A stretch of 64,000 nucleotides of DNA from Flavobacteriaceae bacterium (GTDB lineage: Bacteria > Bacteroidota > Bacteroidia > Flavobacteriales > Flavobacteriaceae), in contig JAGYKX010000006.1 of the NCBI GenBank assembly GCA_018401115.1, positions 89,783 through 153,782 on the forward strand, written 5' to 3'. The notes beneath the pieces are model-generated. The model saw only the letters and a program-made list of their open reading frames with translations, searched no databases and was not told the DNA's origin. Every line of letters starts with the position of its first letter. Position 1 is the first letter of the stretch. The position numbers and the translations under genes were made by a program. Positions 1 to 9,934 of the stretch are shown one piece after another.

Positions 1-1
1 G

Positions 2-1393
2 CGTCTCAAGCAAAAAATAGCCAAAGGTCAGTGGAAACCAATAGGGACCAGCAATCTAAAAGAGCCGGAAGAGGGTGCAGACGTTGTCACTACAATTAAT
101 ATTAATATTCAAGATATAGCACACCATGCGCTATTGACTCAGTTAGAAAAATACAAAGCAGACCACGGTACTGTAGTAGTGATGGAAACTAAAACAGGAG
201 AAATAAAGGCGCTTTCAAATTTAGGAAGAAATGCCAATGGGCACTATTATGAAAGGCTTAATTACGCTATAGGAGAGTCCCATGAGCCAGGATCTACTTT
301 TAAGCTCATGTCTTTGGTCGTGGCATTAGAAGACAAAATTGTAGACACCGCCACTGTAATAGATACGGAGCGAGGTAAATACAGGGTTTATGACCGGACA
401 GTTAATGACTCTAAAGATGGTGGTTATGGACAGATTTCTGTGGCAAAGGCATTAATGGTTTCCTCTAATACAGCATTTGCCAAACTCATACACGAAAATT
501 ATAAAGACAGGCCTAGTGATTATGTAGATCGTTTACGCAATATGAATTTGCATGAAAAGCTAGGGCTTCCTGTTTTGGGAGAGGGAAATCCTGTGATTAG
601 ATATCCTGGAGATAAAGGATGGTCCGGAGTCTCTTTGGCATGGATGTCTCATGGGTATGAGGTGTCTTTGACTCCTTTACAAACCCTTACTTTTTACAAC
701 GCTATTGCCAATGATGGAGAAATGGTGAAGCCCAGATTGATCAAAGAAATAAGAAAAGGGGGTATTGTAGAGAAGCGTTTTGCTAAAACAGTCATTAACC
801 CATCCATATGTTCTAAAGAGACTGTAGCTCAAGTAAAACAAATTTTAAAAGATATAGTGGAGAAAAAAGGAGGTACAGGCCATGGTTTGTATGATCCGAA
901 TTTTTCAATGGCTGGCAAAACGGGTACTTGTCAAAAAGATTACACTTCAGGAGATCCAAACAAATTAAAATATATCTCCACTTTTTCGGGCTATTTTCCA
1001 GCAGACAATCCAGAGTATTCTTGTATTGTAGTCATACACGAACCAGATAAATCTGTAGGCTATTACGGAGCAGATGTTTCTGGGCCTGTTTTTAAGGCCG
1101 TTGCACAAAAAATGTATACGTCTAAACTTATGGAAGTGCAAGTGGCTCAAGAGGCAGTTGTTTCTTTAGCTATAAATGAATCTTTTGAAAATTATCAAAC
1201 TATACTAGGGCATTCGAGCCAGACCATTCCAGATGTAAAGGGAATGTCTGGTATGGACGCTGTGGCATTATTAGAGAACTTAGGATGTGAGGTGGAAGTA
1301 TATGGTCATGGCCAGGTAGTGAGCCAATCTATGAATGCGGGTGTGCTTATTGAAAAAGGTACAAAAGTAGCCCTAAAATTATCTCGCTCATGA
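2..1393 (+). CDS. ftsI: Penicillin-binding protein / FtsI-type transpeptidase with C-terminal PASTA domain, 5' end outside window
   Basis: Frame 2 stays open to the left edge (RLKQKIAKGQWKPIG...); transpeptidase motifs SxxxK (GSTFKLMS), SSN and KTGT; PASTA-like tail IPDVKGMSGMDAVALLE; upstream of murE in dcw order. Confidence 0.93.
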   Translation, partial: RLKQKIAKGQWKPIGTSNLKEPEEGADVVTTININIQDIAHHALLTQLEKYKADHGTVVVMETKTGEIKALSNLGRNANGHYYERLNYAIGESHEPGSTFKLMSLVVALEDKIVDTATVIDTERGKYRVYDRTVNDSKDGGYGQISVAKALMVSSNTAFAKLIHENYKDRPSDYVDRLRNMNLHEKLGLPVLGEGNPVIRYPGDKGWSGVSLAWMSHGYEVSLTPLQTLTFYNAIANDGEMVKPRLIKEIRKGGIVEKRFAKTVINPSICSKETVAQVKQILKDIVEKKGGTGHGLYDPNFSMAGKTGTCQKDYTSGDPNKLKYISTFSGYFPADNPEYSCIVVIHEPDKSVGYYGADVSGPVFKAVAQKMYTSKLMEVQVAQEAVVSLAINESFENYQTILGHSSQTIPDVKGMSGMDAVALLENLGCEVEVYGHGQVVSQSMNAGVLIEKGTKVALKLSRS

Positions 1394-2853
1394 AGGTGTT
1401 AAAAGACATATTATACGGCGTATCTATAAATAAGTTGCAAGGCAGCACGATTAAGGAATTGCAGAGTGTATATTTTGATTCTCGCAAAGTGGAGCCTCAA
1501 TCTCTTTTTGTCGCCACTAAAGGAGTTCAGGTAAATGGGCATGATTATATTGAAACAGCTATTGAAAATGGAGCTACTGTGATAGTTTGCGAAGACCTGC
1601 CTAGTACTACTGATGTTGAGGTGACTTATGTAGTGGTGCCCAATAGCCAGGAGGCTTTAGGCGTTATGGCGGCCAATTGGTTTGACCATCCGTCTAAGAA
1701 ACTTTCGCTCATTGGGGTAACTGGTACAAACGGTAAAACCACTGTGTCCAGCTTACTATATGCTTTGTTTACTAAAGCTGGATATCCTTCAGGACTCATT
1801 TCTACAATTAAAATTTTAGTAGGGGAGAAAGCTTATGAAACAGCCCACACGACACCAGACGTGTGGACCATTAATGCCTACTTACAAGAAATGGTTTCAG
1901 AGGGACTTTCTTACTGTTTCATGGAGGTAAGCTCTCATGGGATTGCACAAATGCGTACTAAGGGATTGACTTTCGAAGGCGCTATTTTTACCAATCTAAG
2001 TCAAGATCATTTAGATTACCACAAGACTTTTACCAATTACAGAGACACCAAAAAACTGCTTTTTGACGGACTTTCGGCCACGGCATTTGCTCTAGTGAAT
2101 TCAGATGACAAGAATGGTCTATTTATGCTGCAAAACACCAAGGCTAAAAAAATGAGCTATGGGATGAAAGGAGTGGCAGATTTTAAGGTGCAAATATTAG
2201 AGAATCAGTTTTCAGGTCAATTGATTAAGATTGACCAACAAGAAGTTTGGACCACACTTTTAGGTCAGTTTAATGCTTACAATTTGTTGGCAATTTACGC
2301 CACGGCAAGCCTTTTGGGATTAAACAAGCTAGAGGTGCTTAAGCATATTAGCACGCTGGAGAATGTAGCGGGAAGGTTTCAGTATTTTATTTCTAAAAAC
2401 CAGATTACGGCTATTGTGGATTATGCCCATACGCCAGATGCTTTAGGTAACATATTAACAACGATAGGCCAGATCAGGACAAAAAATGAGAAACTCATTA
2501 CTGTAGTGGGTTGTGGAGGAGATAGGGATCAAGGAAAGCGGCCTTTAATGGGGGCAATAGCAGCAGAAAAGAGCGATACTGTAATTCTCACTTCTGACAA
2601 CCCCAGATCTGAGACGCCTATGGACATTATTGAACAGATGGAGGCGGGGATTTCCCCAGTAGATATAAAAAAAGTTTTGGTGGTTGAGAATAGAAAACAA
2701 GCTATTAAAACTGCTTGTATGATGGCCACTTCAAAGGATATTATTTTAATCGCAGGAAAAGGACATGAAAAGTATCAGGACATTAAAGGCGTTAAAACCC
2801 CTTTTGATGACTACGAAATTGTAAAAAATCATTTAGACCTCTTAGACCACTAA
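1390..2853 (+). CDS. murE: UDP-N-acetylmuramoyl-tripeptide synthetase MurE
   Basis: GVTGTNGKTT ATP-binding motif, Mur ligase architecture, dcw position; ATGA overlap with the ftsI stop. Confidence 0.95.
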   Translation: MKVLKDILYGVSINKLQGSTIKELQSVYFDSRKVEPQSLFVATKGVQVNGHDYIETAIENGATVIVCEDLPSTTDVEVTYVVVPNSQEALGVMAANWFDHPSKKLSLIGVTGTNGKTTVSSLLYALFTKAGYPSGLISTIKILVGEKAYETAHTTPDVWTINAYLQEMVSEGLSYCFMEVSSHGIAQMRTKGLTFEGAIFTNLSQDHLDYHKTFTNYRDTKKLLFDGLSATAFALVNSDDKNGLFMLQNTKAKKMSYGMKGVADFKVQILENQFSGQLIKIDQQEVWTTLLGQFNAYNLLAIYATASLLGLNKLEVLKHISTLENVAGRFQYFISKNQITAIVDYAHTPDALGNILTTIGQIRTKNEKLITVVGCGGDRDQGKRPLMGAIAAEKSDTVILTSDNPRSETPMDIIEQMEAGISPVDIKKVLVVENRKQAIKTACMMATSKDIILIAGKGHEKYQDIKGVKTPFDDYEIVKNHLDLLDH

Positions 2854-2878
2854 TCTAATCCAATAGAAGCGCAGTACT

Positions 2879-4096
2879 ATGTTGTATTATTTATTTGAAT
2901 TTTTAGAAAAGCAATACCAATTTCCGGGGGCCAGTCTGTTTGGGTTTTTAACCTTCAGGGCTTCATTGGCCATTATTACTTCTCTATTAATTGCAACAGT
3001 ATTTGGAAAAAAGATCATTGAATACCTTCAGTTAAAACAAATAGGTGAGACCGTTAGAGATCTTGGTTTGGCTGGTCAAAAACAAAAAGCTGGTACTCCA
3101 ACTATGGGGGGCTTAATTATCATTATAGCTACTTTAGTTCCTGTTTTTCTCTTCGCTAAATTAGCCGAGATTTATATTGTGTTACTCATCGCAACCACAC
3201 TTTGGATGGGTGCGATAGGTTTTTTAGATGATTACATTAAAATCTTCAAAAAAGATAAGGCCGGTTTAAAAGGGGTTTTTAAAGTCTTGGGGCAAGTAGT
3301 TCTTGGGCTTATCGTTGGAGCTACTTTGTACTTTCATCCAGGCGTTACCATGAAAGAGGCGGTTGTGACACCAAAAACAGAAGTGGTAAAGAGTCGTTTT
3401 TTAGGACCTGAAATAAAGTCTACTAAAACTACCATACCATTTACCAAAAACAACGAATTAGAGTATAGCGATTGGATTTCTTGGGCGGGTGAGGGTGCAG
3501 AGAAATACGCTTGGCTCATTTTTATTCCAGTAGTCATTTTTATAGTATCTGCAGTTTCTAACGGCGCAAATCTCACCGACGGCATAGACGGTTTGGCTGC
3601 AGGAACCTCTGCTATTATTGCAGTTACCTTGGGGGTGTTTGCTTGGATTTCAGGGAATGTTATTTTCTCTGACTACTTAGATATTATGTTCATCCCTAGG
3701 GTAGGTGAATTGGTCGTGTTTATTGCTGCTTTTGTAGGTGCACTGGTTGGCTTCTTATGGTATAATGCCTTTCCAGCACAAGTTTTTATGGGCGATACGG
3801 GTAGCTTAACTATTGGTGGAATTATTGCAGTTATTGCCATTATTATTAGAAAGGAATTACTTATTCCGCTATTGTGCGGCGTCTTTTTCGCCGAGTCGCT
3901 CTCTGTGATGTTGCAGGTGGGCTATTTTAAATACACCAAGAAAAAATTAGGTGAAGGGGTACGTATTTTCCTTATGTCGCCATTGCACCACCATTATCAG
4001 AAATTGGGCTATCACGAGAGTAAAATCGTGAGCAGATTTTGGATTGTGGGGATATTATTAGCCGTATTAACCATTGTAACCTTAAAACTGAGATAA
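2879..4096 (+). CDS. mraY: Phospho-N-acetylmuramoyl-pentapeptide-transferase MraY
   Basis: Polytopic protein with [25 protein letters not shown] and [10 protein letters not shown] motifs. Confidence 0.96.
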   Translation: MLYYLFEFLEKQYQFPGASLFGFLTFRASLAIITSLLIATVFGKKIIEYLQLKQIGETVRDLGLAGQKQKAGTPTMGGLIIIIATLVPVFLFAKLAEIYIVLLIATTLWMGAIGFLDDYIKIFKKDKAGLKGVFKVLGQVVLGLIVGATLYFHPGVTMKEAVVTPKTEVVKSRFLGPEIKSTKTTIPFTKNNELEYSDWISWAGEGAEKYAWLIFIPVVIFIVSAVSNGANLTDGIDGLAAGTSAIIAVTLGVFAWISGNVIFSDYLDIMFIPRVGELVVFIAAFVGALVGFLWYNAFPAQVFMGDTGSLTIGGIIAVIAIIIRKELLIPLLCGVFFAESLSVMLQVGYFKYTKKKLGEGVRIFLMSPLHHHYQKLGYHESKIVSRFWIVGILLAVLTIVTLKLR

Positions 4097-5448
4097 TGAA
4101 ATTTCTAGCAGTTTTAGGTGCAGGGGAGAGTGGTGTTGGTGCCGCCCTTTTGGGGCAGCAACAAGGGTACCGTGTATTGGTGTCTGATCATGGCACCATT
4201 CAAGCTGCCTTTAAAAACGTTCTTGTACAAAATGAGATTCCTTGGGAGGAAAATGGACACAGTGACACCACTATTTTGGCAGCAGATCTTGTGGTTAAAA
4301 GCCCTGGTATTCCAGATACGGCACCCTTGGTTTTGGCATTGCGCCGGAAAGGTGTCTCGGTGATTGATGAGGTGGAATTTGCCGCTCGTTACACCAACGC
4401 TGTGTTAATAGGTATTACTGGCAGCAATGGCAAAACCACTACGACCATGCTGACCCATCATATTTTAAAGTCAGACGGGAAATCGGTCGCTATGGGTGGT
4501 AATATTGGCCTAAGCTTTGCGAAACTCGTGTATGAAGCCCATTTGCCAGAGGCTAAAAAGATAGATTACTACGTATTAGAGCTCAGTAGTTTTCAATTGG
4601 ATAACATTGAAAATTTTAGGCCACATATCGCTGTAATCACCAATATATCCCCAGATCATTTAGACCGATACGGCTATGATATGGATCGTTATACAGCGGC
4701 AAAGTTTCGCATATCAATGAATCAATTGCCTACGGATTATTTAATCTATGACGCAGATTGCGAGGTAATTGGAGCTGCTTTGGCTCAGTTTCCGGAAACC
4801 GGAAAAAGAATTCCATTTAGTACACAAAAAATAATTAATAATGGCGCCTGTCAAAAAGGAGAAAATATAGAAATAGCATTGGACCAAAAATCATTTAGCA
4901 TGCAGATCAATACATTGGCCCTAGAGGGCACACATAACGTTAAAAATACCATGGCAGCTTCCGCAGCAGCAGCCTTGGTTCAGATAAGAAAAGAAACCAT
5001 ACGCAATAGTGTGCAACATTTCCAAGGAGCGCCACATCGTTTAGAAAAAGTACTTAAGATCCAACATGTCACTTATATTAACGACTCAAAAGCAACCAAT
5101 GTCAATGCCACTTTCTATGCGTTAGACAGTGTTAAAACACCTATGGTTTGGATTGTTGGAGGGGTAGACAAAGGAAATGACTATATGCCATTAATGTCAA
5201 TGGTTAGAGAGAAGGTGAAAGCAATTATTTGCTTGGGAATAGATAACAACACCCTAAAATCAGTCTTTTCAAAGGCCACAGATATATTTGTAGAAACAAC
5301 TTCTATGGAGGAGGCCGTTAAAATAGCGTATAAAATTGCAGAAAAAGGTGAGACTGTTTTGTTGTCTCCAGCCTGTGCGAGTTTTGATTTATTTAAAAAT
5401 TATGAAGACAGGGGAGATCAGTTTAAAGCTGCTGTAAAAAATTTATAA
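4096..5448 (+). CDS. murD: UDP-N-acetylmuramoylalanine--D-glutamate ligase MurD
   Basis: GITGSNGKTTT motif; likely start ATG 4096 (TAATG overlap with mraY) rather than the ORF-track start 4039. Confidence 0.94.
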   Translation: MKFLAVLGAGESGVGAALLGQQQGYRVLVSDHGTIQAAFKNVLVQNEIPWEENGHSDTTILAADLVVKSPGIPDTAPLVLALRRKGVSVIDEVEFAARYTNAVLIGITGSNGKTTTTMLTHHILKSDGKSVAMGGNIGLSFAKLVYEAHLPEAKKIDYYVLELSSFQLDNIENFRPHIAVITNISPDHLDRYGYDMDRYTAAKFRISMNQLPTDYLIYDADCEVIGAALAQFPETGKRIPFSTQKIINNGACQKGENIEIALDQKSFSMQINTLALEGTHNVKNTMAASAAAALVQIRKETIRNSVQHFQGAPHRLEKVLKIQHVTYINDSKATNVNATFYALDSVKTPMVWIVGGVDKGNDYMPLMSMVREKVKAIICLGIDNNTLKSVFSKATDIFVETTSMEEAVKIAYKIAEKGETVLLSPACASFDLFKNYEDRGDQFKAAVKNL

Positions 5449-5450
5449 GA

Positions 5451-6647
5451 TTGGGCATATTTAAAAACATACAAGGAGATAAAGCCATTTGGGCGGTAGT
5501 AGCGTTGTTGGCGCTCATATCCTTCTTGCCTGTGTACAGTGCCAGTGGTAACTTAGAAAATGTGGTGCAAAATGGTACGGCCATAGGTCACTTGGCCAAG
5601 CATGCATTTTTACTGGGTATGGGTTTTGTCATTATGTTTGGAATACATAAAATACCCACCCATTTTTTTAAGGGACTTTCCCTAATAGGAATGCCTATAG
5701 TCTTGCTGTTATTGGTATACACCTTGGCGCAAGGAAGTACCATTGATGGTGCCAATGCCAGTAGGTGGATTAAAATTCCCTTTACTTCTATAGGTTTTCA
5801 GACTTCTACTTTGGCCATGGTGGTTTTAATGGTCTATATAGCGAGGTATCTGTCTAAAATTAAAGACCAATCAATTCGATTTACAGAATCTATACTGCCT
5901 TTGTGGTTGCCAGTTTTTATTGTAGTTGCTTTGGTTTTTCCAGCCAATTTTTCTACCGCTGCTATTCTTTTTTCTATGGTCATGATGCTTTGTTTTATTG
6001 GAGGCTACCCATTTAAATACCTTTTAGGTATAGCTACCACGGGTTTGGTTATGGGCGCTTTGTTTGTCATGACTGCAAAGGCTTTCCCTGGGCTTTTCCC
6101 CAATAGGGTAGACACTTGGATGAGTCGTATTGAAAATTTTTCTTCAGATGAAATTACCGAGGCAGATTATCAGGTAGAGCGTGCTAAAATTGCCATTGCA
6201 ACCGGGGGTGTTTTTGGATTAGGGGCAGGAAAAAGCGTGATGAAAAATTTTTTACCACAAAGCTCATCGGATTTTATTTTTGCCATTATTATTGAGGAAT
6301 ACGGAATGATTGGAGGCTTTATTATTTTGGGTCTTTATTTGTTTTTACTCATTAGGATCATAGTTATAGCCAATGGGGCACCTACTTTTTTTGCTAAACT
6401 CATCGCTTTAGGGGTGGGTTTACCTATTGTATTTCAGGCTTTTATTAATATGGGGGTGGCCGTGTCTCTATTGCCAGTGACTGGGCAAACCTTGCCGCTT
6501 ATCAGTAGTGGTGGAACCTCTATTTGGATGACTTGTTTGGCCCTAGGTATTATACTAAGTGCGAGTAATAAAATGACCCAAACTGCACCAGCAACAGTTA
6601 CAGAAGAAACAACAAACCCTTTAGAAATATTAAGTGAACAACTATAA
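5451..6647 (+). CDS. ftsW: Cell division protein FtsW (SEDS family)
   Basis: Polytopic SEDS protein in dcw context; GSSSDFIFAIIIEEYG-type and ISSGGTS motifs; TTG start. Confidence 0.93.
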   Translation: MGIFKNIQGDKAIWAVVALLALISFLPVYSASGNLENVVQNGTAIGHLAKHAFLLGMGFVIMFGIHKIPTHFFKGLSLIGMPIVLLLLVYTLAQGSTIDGANASRWIKIPFTSIGFQTSTLAMVVLMVYIARYLSKIKDQSIRFTESILPLWLPVFIVVALVFPANFSTAAILFSMVMMLCFIGGYPFKYLLGIATTGLVMGALFVMTAKAFPGLFPNRVDTWMSRIENFSSDEITEADYQVERAKIAIATGGVFGLGAGKSVMKNFLPQSSSDFIFAIIIEEYGMIGGFIILGLYLFLLIRIIVIANGAPTFFAKLIALGVGLPIVFQAFINMGVAVSLLPVTGQTLPLISSGGTSIWMTCLALGIILSASNKMTQTAPATVTEETTNPLEILSEQL

Positions 6648-7734
6648 ATTCATATTATCTGGAGGCGGAACAGGGGGGCATATTTATCCTGCTATTGCCA
6701 TTGCACAAGGCCTAGAAAAAGCTTACCCCAATGCGTCTTTTTTATTCGTTGGGGCTAAGGGCAAAATGGAAATGAAAAAAGTTCCAGAGGCTGGATACGC
6801 CATTAAAGGGCTTTGGATTTCTGGATTATCTCGAAAACTGTCTTTGGCCTTGCTTGTTTTTCCTTTCAAATTACTGTGGAGTCTTTGGCAATCTTTTTTT
6901 ATTCTATTGCGTGTAAGACCAGATCTGGTAATTGGCACCGGAGGCTATGCCTCTGCCCCTTTGCTTAAAATGGCTCAGTGGTTGGGATTTCCAACCCTAA
7001 TTCAAGAGCAGAATTCTTACGCAGGAGTGACCAATAAATGGCTCTCTAAAAAAGCAAAGGCTATTTGTGTGGCTTATCCAAATATGGAAAAGTATTTTCC
7101 AGAAAATACCCTAGTGTATTCAGGCAACCCAATAAGAGCAGGTATTCAGTATGAATTACCTCCAAAAGAAAAGGGCTTAATAGAATTTAAGCTTCAGCCC
7201 AATTTTCCGGTCTTATTGGTACTTGGAGGGAGTTTAGGAGCCAAAAGGATCAATGCATTTATAGCCAGCCAATTGTCTTATTTTGACCGTCAGGGAATTC
7301 AATTGTTGTGGCAATGTGGCGCTTTGTATTACGATGAATACAAGAGTTTCCAGTCGGATAAGGTGCAGCTATTTGATTTTATTTCAAATATGCCATTAGC
7401 TTATACTGCTGCGGACTATGTAATTTCAAGGGCAGGTGCTGGAGCCGTATCTGAATTAATGCTTGTGGGGAAACCAGCCCTATTAATACCATCGCCTAAC
7501 GTGGCAGAAGACCACCAAACAAAAAATGCAGCAGCGGTTGTTGCTATGGGTGCGGGTAAAATGATTAAAGAGGCAGACTTAGAAAATAATTTCCAAAGGT
7601 TATTTGAAAGTGTCACCAAAGATTTGGCGCTTCAATCCTCTATGCGAGAGGCCATGCAAAAAATGGCCAAGCCTTATGCATCAGACACTATAGTGAAGGC
7701 AATTAAAAAAATTATCGAGAAACATCCAAAATAA
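6634..7734 (+). CDS. murG: UDP-GlcNAc--undecaprenyl-PP-MurNAc-pentapeptide GlcNAc transferase MurG
   Basis: SGGGTGGHIYPAIAIA N-terminal motif, GTGGYAS, EDHQTKNA; GTG start overlapping ftsW. Confidence 0.95.
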   Translation: MNNYKFILSGGGTGGHIYPAIAIAQGLEKAYPNASFLFVGAKGKMEMKKVPEAGYAIKGLWISGLSRKLSLALLVFPFKLLWSLWQSFFILLRVRPDLVIGTGGYASAPLLKMAQWLGFPTLIQEQNSYAGVTNKWLSKKAKAICVAYPNMEKYFPENTLVYSGNPIRAGIQYELPPKEKGLIEFKLQPNFPVLLVLGGSLGAKRINAFIASQLSYFDRQGIQLLWQCGALYYDEYKSFQSDKVQLFDFISNMPLAYTAADYVISRAGAGAVSELMLVGKPALLIPSPNVAEDHQTKNAAAVVAMGAGKMIKEADLENNFQRLFESVTKDLALQSSMREAMQKMAKPYASDTIVKAIKKIIEKHPK

Positions 7735-7751
7735 ACCAACAAGCAAAAAAT

Positions 7752-7868
7752 ATGTTTAAACAGCCATTCAAAGGCATGGACTTTAGTCATAAAAAGGCAT
7801 TAAAAATACTGTTCACGCATTTTAATACAACATTCAAGGGATTAAATTTAGGACAATCATATCAATGA
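7752..7868 (+). CDS. Putative small ORF (38 aa) between murG and murC, stop overlapping the murC start (ATGA)
   Basis: ATG 7752 to TGA 7866-7868: MFKQPFKGMDFSHKKALKILFTHFNTTFKGLNLGQSYQ. Fills nearly all of the murG-murC gap. Confidence 0.35.
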   Translation: MFKQPFKGMDFSHKKALKILFTHFNTTFKGLNLGQSYQ

Positions 7869-9205
7869 ATAATTCTTTAGGCACATACTTTTTTTTGGGA
7901 ATAGGCGGCATAGGAATGTCGGCCTTGGCTAAGTATTTCGCCTTAAAGGGTTTTTGTGTAGTGGGTTATGACCTGAGTAAGTCAGATATTACAAAATCTT
8001 TAGAGTCATTAGGAATTAGGGTATTTTATGAGGACAACAGTGCGCTGTTGCCAATAGAATTAAATAGTCCTGCTGTCACTAAAGTGATCTATACACCTGC
8101 AGTTCCGCAAAGCAGCGATTGGTTTTCTTATTTTAAAACCAATGACTTTACTATGGTTAAAAGGGCTGTTTTATTGGGAGAAACTACTGAATTGAGCTTT
8201 TGTTATGCGGTAGCTGGCACCCATGGAAAAACAACTACTGCTGCTATGCTGGCTTATTTACTAGACGCTTCAGATGTTAATATCACGGCTTTTTTGGGAG
8301 GTATAGCACATAATTTTGGCAGTAATTTATTGCTTAAAGACACTGAAATTACCGTGGTAGAGGCAGACGAATTTGACAGGTCGTTCTTGAATTTATCTCC
8401 TAATGTAGCTTGTATTACTTCTACAGATGCAGATCATTTAGATATTTACAAGTCTGCCAAAGCACTTGAGGACAGTTTCCATTCCTTTGCAGCGCTTGTT
8501 CCGTTGAGAGCGCATTTGTTTGTTCATGAAGACCTGGCTATTCCAGGAATTAGCTATGGGGAGCGTGAGAGTTCAGATTATTATATTTCGGATTTAAAAG
8601 TAGTCTCTGGTCAGACTTTGGCTAATATTCATACTCCTAGGGAAACTTTTAAAGCGGTTTTGTTTCCTATGCCAGGCAAGCACAATGTGCTCAATGCGCT
8701 TGTGGCTTTTGCTATGGCTTATTCTCAGGGGGTCCCTGCTAATGGTTTAATTAAAGCATTGTCGGACTTTAAGGGAATTTCCAGGCGTTTTTCATATGAG
8801 ATTAATACACTAGATAGGGTTTATATAGACGACTACGCCCACCATCCAACGGCTATAAATGCCATATACCAAACATTGAGAGCGCAGTATCCAAATAAAA
8901 AAATCACCGCCATTTTTCAACCGCATTTGTATTCGCGCACCCAAGATTTTGCTCATGAATTTGCAGCCAGTTTGTCTCAGTTTGACAGCCTTTTCTTATT
9001 AGATATTTATCCGGCCAGAGAGCAACCTATTGAAGGGGTAACTTCTGAGTGGTTGCTCGGTTTGATCAGTTCAAAGAAAAAATCAAAATTAAGCGTAGCA
9101 GAGGTATTAAAAAACCTTAAAGAAAATCCTCCAGAGGTCTTGGTGAGTTTGGGTGCAGGGGATATAGGAAAACAAGTGGCTCATTTTAAAAAAGCTTTGT
9201 TATGA
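7865..9205 (+). CDS. murC: UDP-N-acetylmuramate--L-alanine ligase MurC
   Basis: FLGIGGIGMSALA, AGTHGKTTT and DDYAHHPTAI motifs. Confidence 0.95.
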   Translation: MNNSLGTYFFLGIGGIGMSALAKYFALKGFCVVGYDLSKSDITKSLESLGIRVFYEDNSALLPIELNSPAVTKVIYTPAVPQSSDWFSYFKTNDFTMVKRAVLLGETTELSFCYAVAGTHGKTTTAAMLAYLLDASDVNITAFLGGIAHNFGSNLLLKDTEITVVEADEFDRSFLNLSPNVACITSTDADHLDIYKSAKALEDSFHSFAALVPLRAHLFVHEDLAIPGISYGERESSDYYISDLKVVSGQTLANIHTPRETFKAVLFPMPGKHNVLNALVAFAMAYSQGVPANGLIKALSDFKGISRRFSYEINTLDRVYIDDYAHHPTAINAIYQTLRAQYPNKKITAIFQPHLYSRTQDFAHEFAASLSQFDSLFLLDIYPAREQPIEGVTSEWLLGLISSKKKSKLSVAEVLKNLKENPPEVLVSLGAGDIGKQVAHFKKALL

Positions 9206-9921
9206 AAAGAGTATTAAAGGTTTTTCAAATGCTTCTCCTCTGCTTTGCTTTGGTGGGCCTATACGCTTTTACTAATTACAGAAATGAGCAAAGAATAATC
9301 ACTGATATTGACTTAAAATTTATTGGGAATGACAATTTGTACACCACCTATGAGGCGGTTAATAAAATGTTAATAGTTAAACAGAAAGGGGCTTTTAAAG
9401 CCCCAAAAGATAAAGTAGCTTTGAGTACAATTGAGCGGTGGCTCAATGAAGACCCTATGCTTCAGAATGCCACAGTTTATATGACTGTAGATGGGGTACT
9501 TAGGGCCTTACTTACACAGAGAACACCAGAAGCTAGGGTGGTAACGGATTCTGTTTATTACCTAGATACTCGCGGAATGGCTATGCCACTATCTGAGTTT
9601 CATTCTGCCAGGGTACCCATTATTAGTGGGAGCATCTCTGAGGTAAGTTTATCTGATTGTCATAAAATAATTGAATTTGTGTCCCAAGATGTTTTCTTGA
9701 AAAAGAATATTGTGGGAATTAGAGTGATTAAAGATCAAGACTATATGTTGCAATGTAGGTTAGATCTATTTGAGGTTCGTCTTGGAGCAGCTACAGCACT
9801 TCAAGAAAAGACTTCTAATTTTAAGGCTTTTTACAATAAAGCTCTAAAAGATAATAGTCTAAAAAACTATTCTTTGGTAGATGTAAGGTTTAAAAATCAG
9901 GTGATTGCCACCAAAAAATAA
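9202..9921 (+). CDS. ftsQ: Cell division protein FtsQ
   Basis: Single N-terminal TM, POTRA/FtsQ-like, between murC and ftsA; weak sequence signal, strong position. Confidence 0.85.
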   Translation: MKRVLKVFQMLLLCFALVGLYAFTNYRNEQRIITDIDLKFIGNDNLYTTYEAVNKMLIVKQKGAFKAPKDKVALSTIERWLNEDPMLQNATVYMTVDGVLRALLTQRTPEARVVTDSVYYLDTRGMAMPLSEFHSARVPIISGSISEVSLSDCHKIIEFVSQDVFLKKNIVGIRVIKDQDYMLQCRLDLFEVRLGAATALQEKTSNFKAFYNKALKDNSLKNYSLVDVRFKNQVIATKK

Positions 9922-9934
9922 TAATAATACTCAG

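Noticed and set aside
3334-3585. Antisense ORF inside mraY, and similar 60-100 aa antisense ORFs throughout the window
   Set aside because: They lie opposite strongly supported genes and show no recognisable protein features.
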